Origin: Dehalobacter sp. CP
GTDB taxonomy: Bacteria; Bacillota_B; Desulfitobacteriia; Desulfitobacteriales; Syntrophobotulaceae
Reading direction: 5' to 3'
DNA length: 15,293 nucleotides
NCBI GenBank assembly: GCA_009910795.1
Contig: VMEE01000045.1
Span: 1-15,293, forward strand
The position numbers and the translations under genes are program-made. The notes below the pieces were generated by a model. The model searched no databases. It saw nothing but the letters and a program-made list of their open reading frames with translations, and had not been told where the DNA came from. Positions 14,266 to 15,293 of the stretch are shown here, piece after piece; positions within the stretch are counted from its first letter, which is position 1; the number at the start of each line of letters is the position of its first letter.

Positions 14266-14510
14266 GGCCCCACCTCGCGGATAAGGTACCTGCCATCCAG
14301 CCGGAGGCAGCAGGTCTCTTTTCCTACCAATTCGCGAAGCCGCGGCTCCAGCTCCTCAGGCAAGGCAACAGCTCCGAATCGGAAAATCGCTATGCAGAAG
14401 CCGTCTTTAAGAAAGACCCGTAAGAGGAGATCGCGTACCTCTTCCAACTCCTGAAGATGGTGATGGGGCTCGCTGTATGGCGGGGATGCTCTCACGGTCT
14501 CGTCCTGCAT
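14262..14510 (-). CDS. Unknown protein, 82 aa
   Basis: ATG 14510 lies 19 nt inside the preceding zinc-ribbon gene; TTG 14516 is an alternative, and no clear ribosome binding site precedes either. It has an acidic helix (LQELEEVRDLLLRVFLKDGF), then a mixed part FRFGAVALPEELEPRLRELV and a C-terminus CCLRLDGRYLIREVGP. The second half looks like a small folded domain. No family is recognised. It is in the same coupled series that leads to Topo mini-A and the primase. Confidence 0.5.
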   Translation of the reverse strand: MQDETVRASPPYSEPHHHLQELEEVRDLLLRVFLKDGFCIAIFRFGAVALPEELEPRLRELVGKETCCLRLDGRYLIREVGP

Positions 14511-14635
14511 TGACAAAGAGTGCTGTTTTCAAAATAGCGCCGTGCGTCGGGGTCAAACGACAGGGGCAAGAAGCCGCCGCAATCGGCACATACCTTCGGA
14601 GAAATCCTTTTATCCTTTGAATGAGAAGTATGCAT
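14492..14635 (-). CDS. Small zinc-ribbon protein, 47 aa
   Basis: ATG 14635 follows GGAG by six bases. The protein contains VCADCGGFLPL and, 20 residues later, LCQCRTR, giving a CxxC...CxC pattern that could bind one zinc ion. Its end overlaps the start of the 82-aa gene by 19 nt. Small zinc ribbons are common in archaeal viruses and often bind nucleic acid or modify transcription; no specific role can be read here. It is too short for usual gene-calling cut-offs. Confidence 0.55.
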   Translation of the reverse strand: MHTSHSKDKRISPKVCADCGGFLPLSFDPDARRYFENSTLCQCRTRP

Positions 14636-14648
14636 AACGAACTCCTGG

Positions 14649-14720
14649 TTACCTGCCTGGTGTTCTGCTTTGGATTGCGTCGCCCGATGCTTGTGACCTC
14701 GGGCACTTTGCTATTTTCAT
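14649..14720 (-). CDS. Possible 23-aa peptide gene
   Basis: ATG 14720 overlaps the stop of the ribbon-helix-helix gene (ATGA at 14717-14720) and is preceded by GGAGG with four bases between. The peptide starts MKIAKCPRSQ and ends at TAA 14649, 13 nt before the next start. It may be a real small protein or a leader that passes ribosomes to the zinc-ribbon gene. Confidence 0.35.
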   Translation of the reverse strand: MKIAKCPRSQASGDAIQSRTPGR

Positions 14721-14896
14721 AAGACCTCCGCAATCCCTAATGCTCTTGCACCGGCTTCAAGCAGAGACCTACCCGCCTCGCATATGGAGAGGTGGTTGCT
14801 GTCTGCATATTTTTCAACAACAGCTCGTAGAGACGGCGGCATATGTAGGCAGACCGCCGCCGTGTGGACCGGAGGCTTCCTCGTTCGATAACTCAT
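14717..14896 (-). CDS. Short ribbon-helix-helix regulator, first gene of the operon
   Basis: 59 aa. After a basic N-terminus (SYRTRKPP), HTAAVCLHMPPSLRAVVEKY forms the expected strand and first helix of a CopG/Arc-like domain, followed by a turn and second helix (HLSICEAGRSLLEAGARAL). Such proteins bind DNA as dimers, and tandem sites allow cooperative binding. The gene is transcribed from a TATA box at 14913-14924 in a divergent control region that contains two 19-bp direct repeats, so it is the obvious candidate to control both itself and the divergent gene. Its stop overlaps the next ATG. It falls just under the usual 60-aa cut-off. Confidence 0.65.
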   Translation of the reverse strand: MSYRTRKPPVHTAAVCLHMPPSLRAVVEKYADSNHLSICEAGRSLLEAGARALGIAEVL

Positions 14897-14912
14897 GATC
14901 CATACAATGCGA

Positions 14913-14924
14913 GTTATAATTTAA
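14913..14924 (-). promoter_or_regulatory. TATA box of the minus-strand operon
   Basis: On the minus strand TTAAATTATAAC is centred 22 nt before ATG 14896, so transcription would start near or just after the start codon region; a leaderless or very short leader is implied. The distance is slightly short for a canonical archaeal promoter. Confidence 0.45.
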
Positions 14925-14941
14925 GTAGTTATTCATTTCGT

Positions 14942-14983
14942 CATATGGTCAAAATTCGGCCATATGGCCAAAATTCAGCCATA
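14942..14983. repeat. 19-bp tandem repeat with embedded palindrome, operator candidate
   Basis: CATATGGTCAAAATTCGGC (14942-14960) and CATATGGCCAAAATTCAGC (14961-14979) differ at two positions, and a third copy starts as CATA. The junction forms the perfect palindrome GGCCATATGGCC (14958-14969). It lies between the two divergent promoters, upstream of both TATA boxes. It is a likely binding site for the ribbon-helix-helix protein encoded next to it; an origin or partition site is the alternative. Confidence 0.6.
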
Positions 14984-15005
14984 AACCTAATATCTGGCAG
15001 AAAGA

Positions 15006-15013
15006 TATTTAAA
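15006..15013 (+). promoter_or_regulatory. TATA box of the divergent + strand gene
   Basis: TATTTAAA is centred 26-27 nt before ATG 15036, the canonical archaeal distance to a transcription start. The mRNA would be leaderless, and no ribosome binding site precedes the ATG. Confidence 0.65.
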
Positions 15014-15035
15014 TCGTTAATTCATAGTATGATTC

Positions 15036-15293
15036 ATGCTAGGTTATGACCAACAAAAAAAGCTGTCCGGTGAATGGGATTGGGGGGATGGCAGCGCACA
15101 ACAAAAGGCAGAATTCAATAAAAAAATGCGCCTAAAATTGAAAACGTGGCTCAAAGAAATGCCTTCGATGATTGCGATTTTGAAAGGGTTGCCACCAAGA
15201 GTTAAGAAGAATGCCAAACTAGAGGATGATTTGCCCGGCCTCATCGCGTTTGTGGATATATTTCTTGAGACCATCAACCCATTGCCGGTCGGA
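15036..15293 (+). CDS. Unknown protein, 3' end outside the window
   Basis: The frame is open from ATG 15036 to the last base, 86 codons. It starts MLGYDQQKKLSGEWDWGDGS, then a lysine-rich helical stretch (FNKKMRLKLKTWLKEMPSMI) and an acidic, hydrophobic helix (LIAFVDIFLETINPLP). No family is recognised. The precise TATA spacing makes it a real gene. It is divergent from the replication-packaging operon and shares its control region, so it may be an opposing regulator or a gene of another phase of the element's life. Confidence 0.6.
   Translation, partial: MLGYDQQKKLSGEWDWGDGSAQQKAEFNKKMRLKLKTWLKEMPSMIAILKGLPPRVKKNAKLEDDLPGLIAFVDIFLETINPLPVG

Noticed and set aside
14407..14733. Minus-strand open frame of 108 codons
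   Set aside because: It overlaps the zinc-ribbon gene and the 82-aa gene in another frame; the overlapping small genes have ribosome binding sites, a Cys pattern or ATGA coupling, while this frame has none.
1..15293. CRISPR array, tRNA or rRNA genes
   Set aside because: No regular repeat-spacer pattern was found, and I saw no tRNA cloverleaf or rRNA-like sequence by eye; the only tandem repeat (14942-14983) has two units without spacers.

Overview
The window reads as archaeal mobile DNA, most likely from a methanogen; Methanotrichaceae (Methanothrix/Methanosaeta) is my guess from composition and protein flavour, not a demonstrated fact. The archaeal call rests on type IIB topoisomerase relatives (Topo VI family), an archaeo-eukaryotic primase, ribbon-helix-helix regulators, and TATA boxes 22-28 nt before start codons that would give leaderless mRNAs.

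Left part (1-2024, + strand): the end of a terminase module. A small-subunit-like gene cut by the window edge is followed by a TerL-like ATPase and a separate RNase H-fold nuclease, and then by an abrupt 20-codon stub. From 2025 to 2756 the DNA looks decayed. Middle part (2757-4280): a ribbon-helix-helix gene with a clear promoter and operator-like palindrome, an IS630-family transposase remnant, and a small exported protein.

Right part (4396-14896, - strand): one long run of about 16 genes, nearly all touching or overlapping at start and stop codons. In order of transcription: a 59-aa ribbon-helix-helix regulator, a 23-aa ORF, a 47-aa zinc-ribbon protein, two unknown proteins, a Topo mini-A-like protein, a DUF3820-like/J-domain-like protein, a 1023-aa primase-helicase, three tiny proteins, terminase small subunit, TerL ATPase, TerL nuclease, a second nuclease copy, and a 743-aa fused B+A topoisomerase of Topo VIII type. 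A divergent gene on the + strand starts at 15036 and leaves the window. The shared control region (14897-15035) holds two promoters and a 19-bp tandem repeat containing a perfect palindrome.

Read together, the right part is a replication-plus-packaging block of a tailed-virus-like provirus or virus-derived plasmid. The primase-helicase would replicate, the two type IIB topoisomerase relatives would handle topology or cleavage, and the split terminase would package. No portal, capsid or tail gene is in the window. The strongest undescribed signals are: (i) seven exact copies of a 9-mer, in both orientations and three coding contexts, flanking an AT-rich stretch inside the 3' end of the primase gene (candidate origin); (ii) a fused Topo VIII-like protein and a Topo mini-A-like protein in one element; (iii) a terminase split into ATPase and nuclease genes in two diverged loci, with a duplicated nuclease preceded by a remnant of a lost second ATPase gene.
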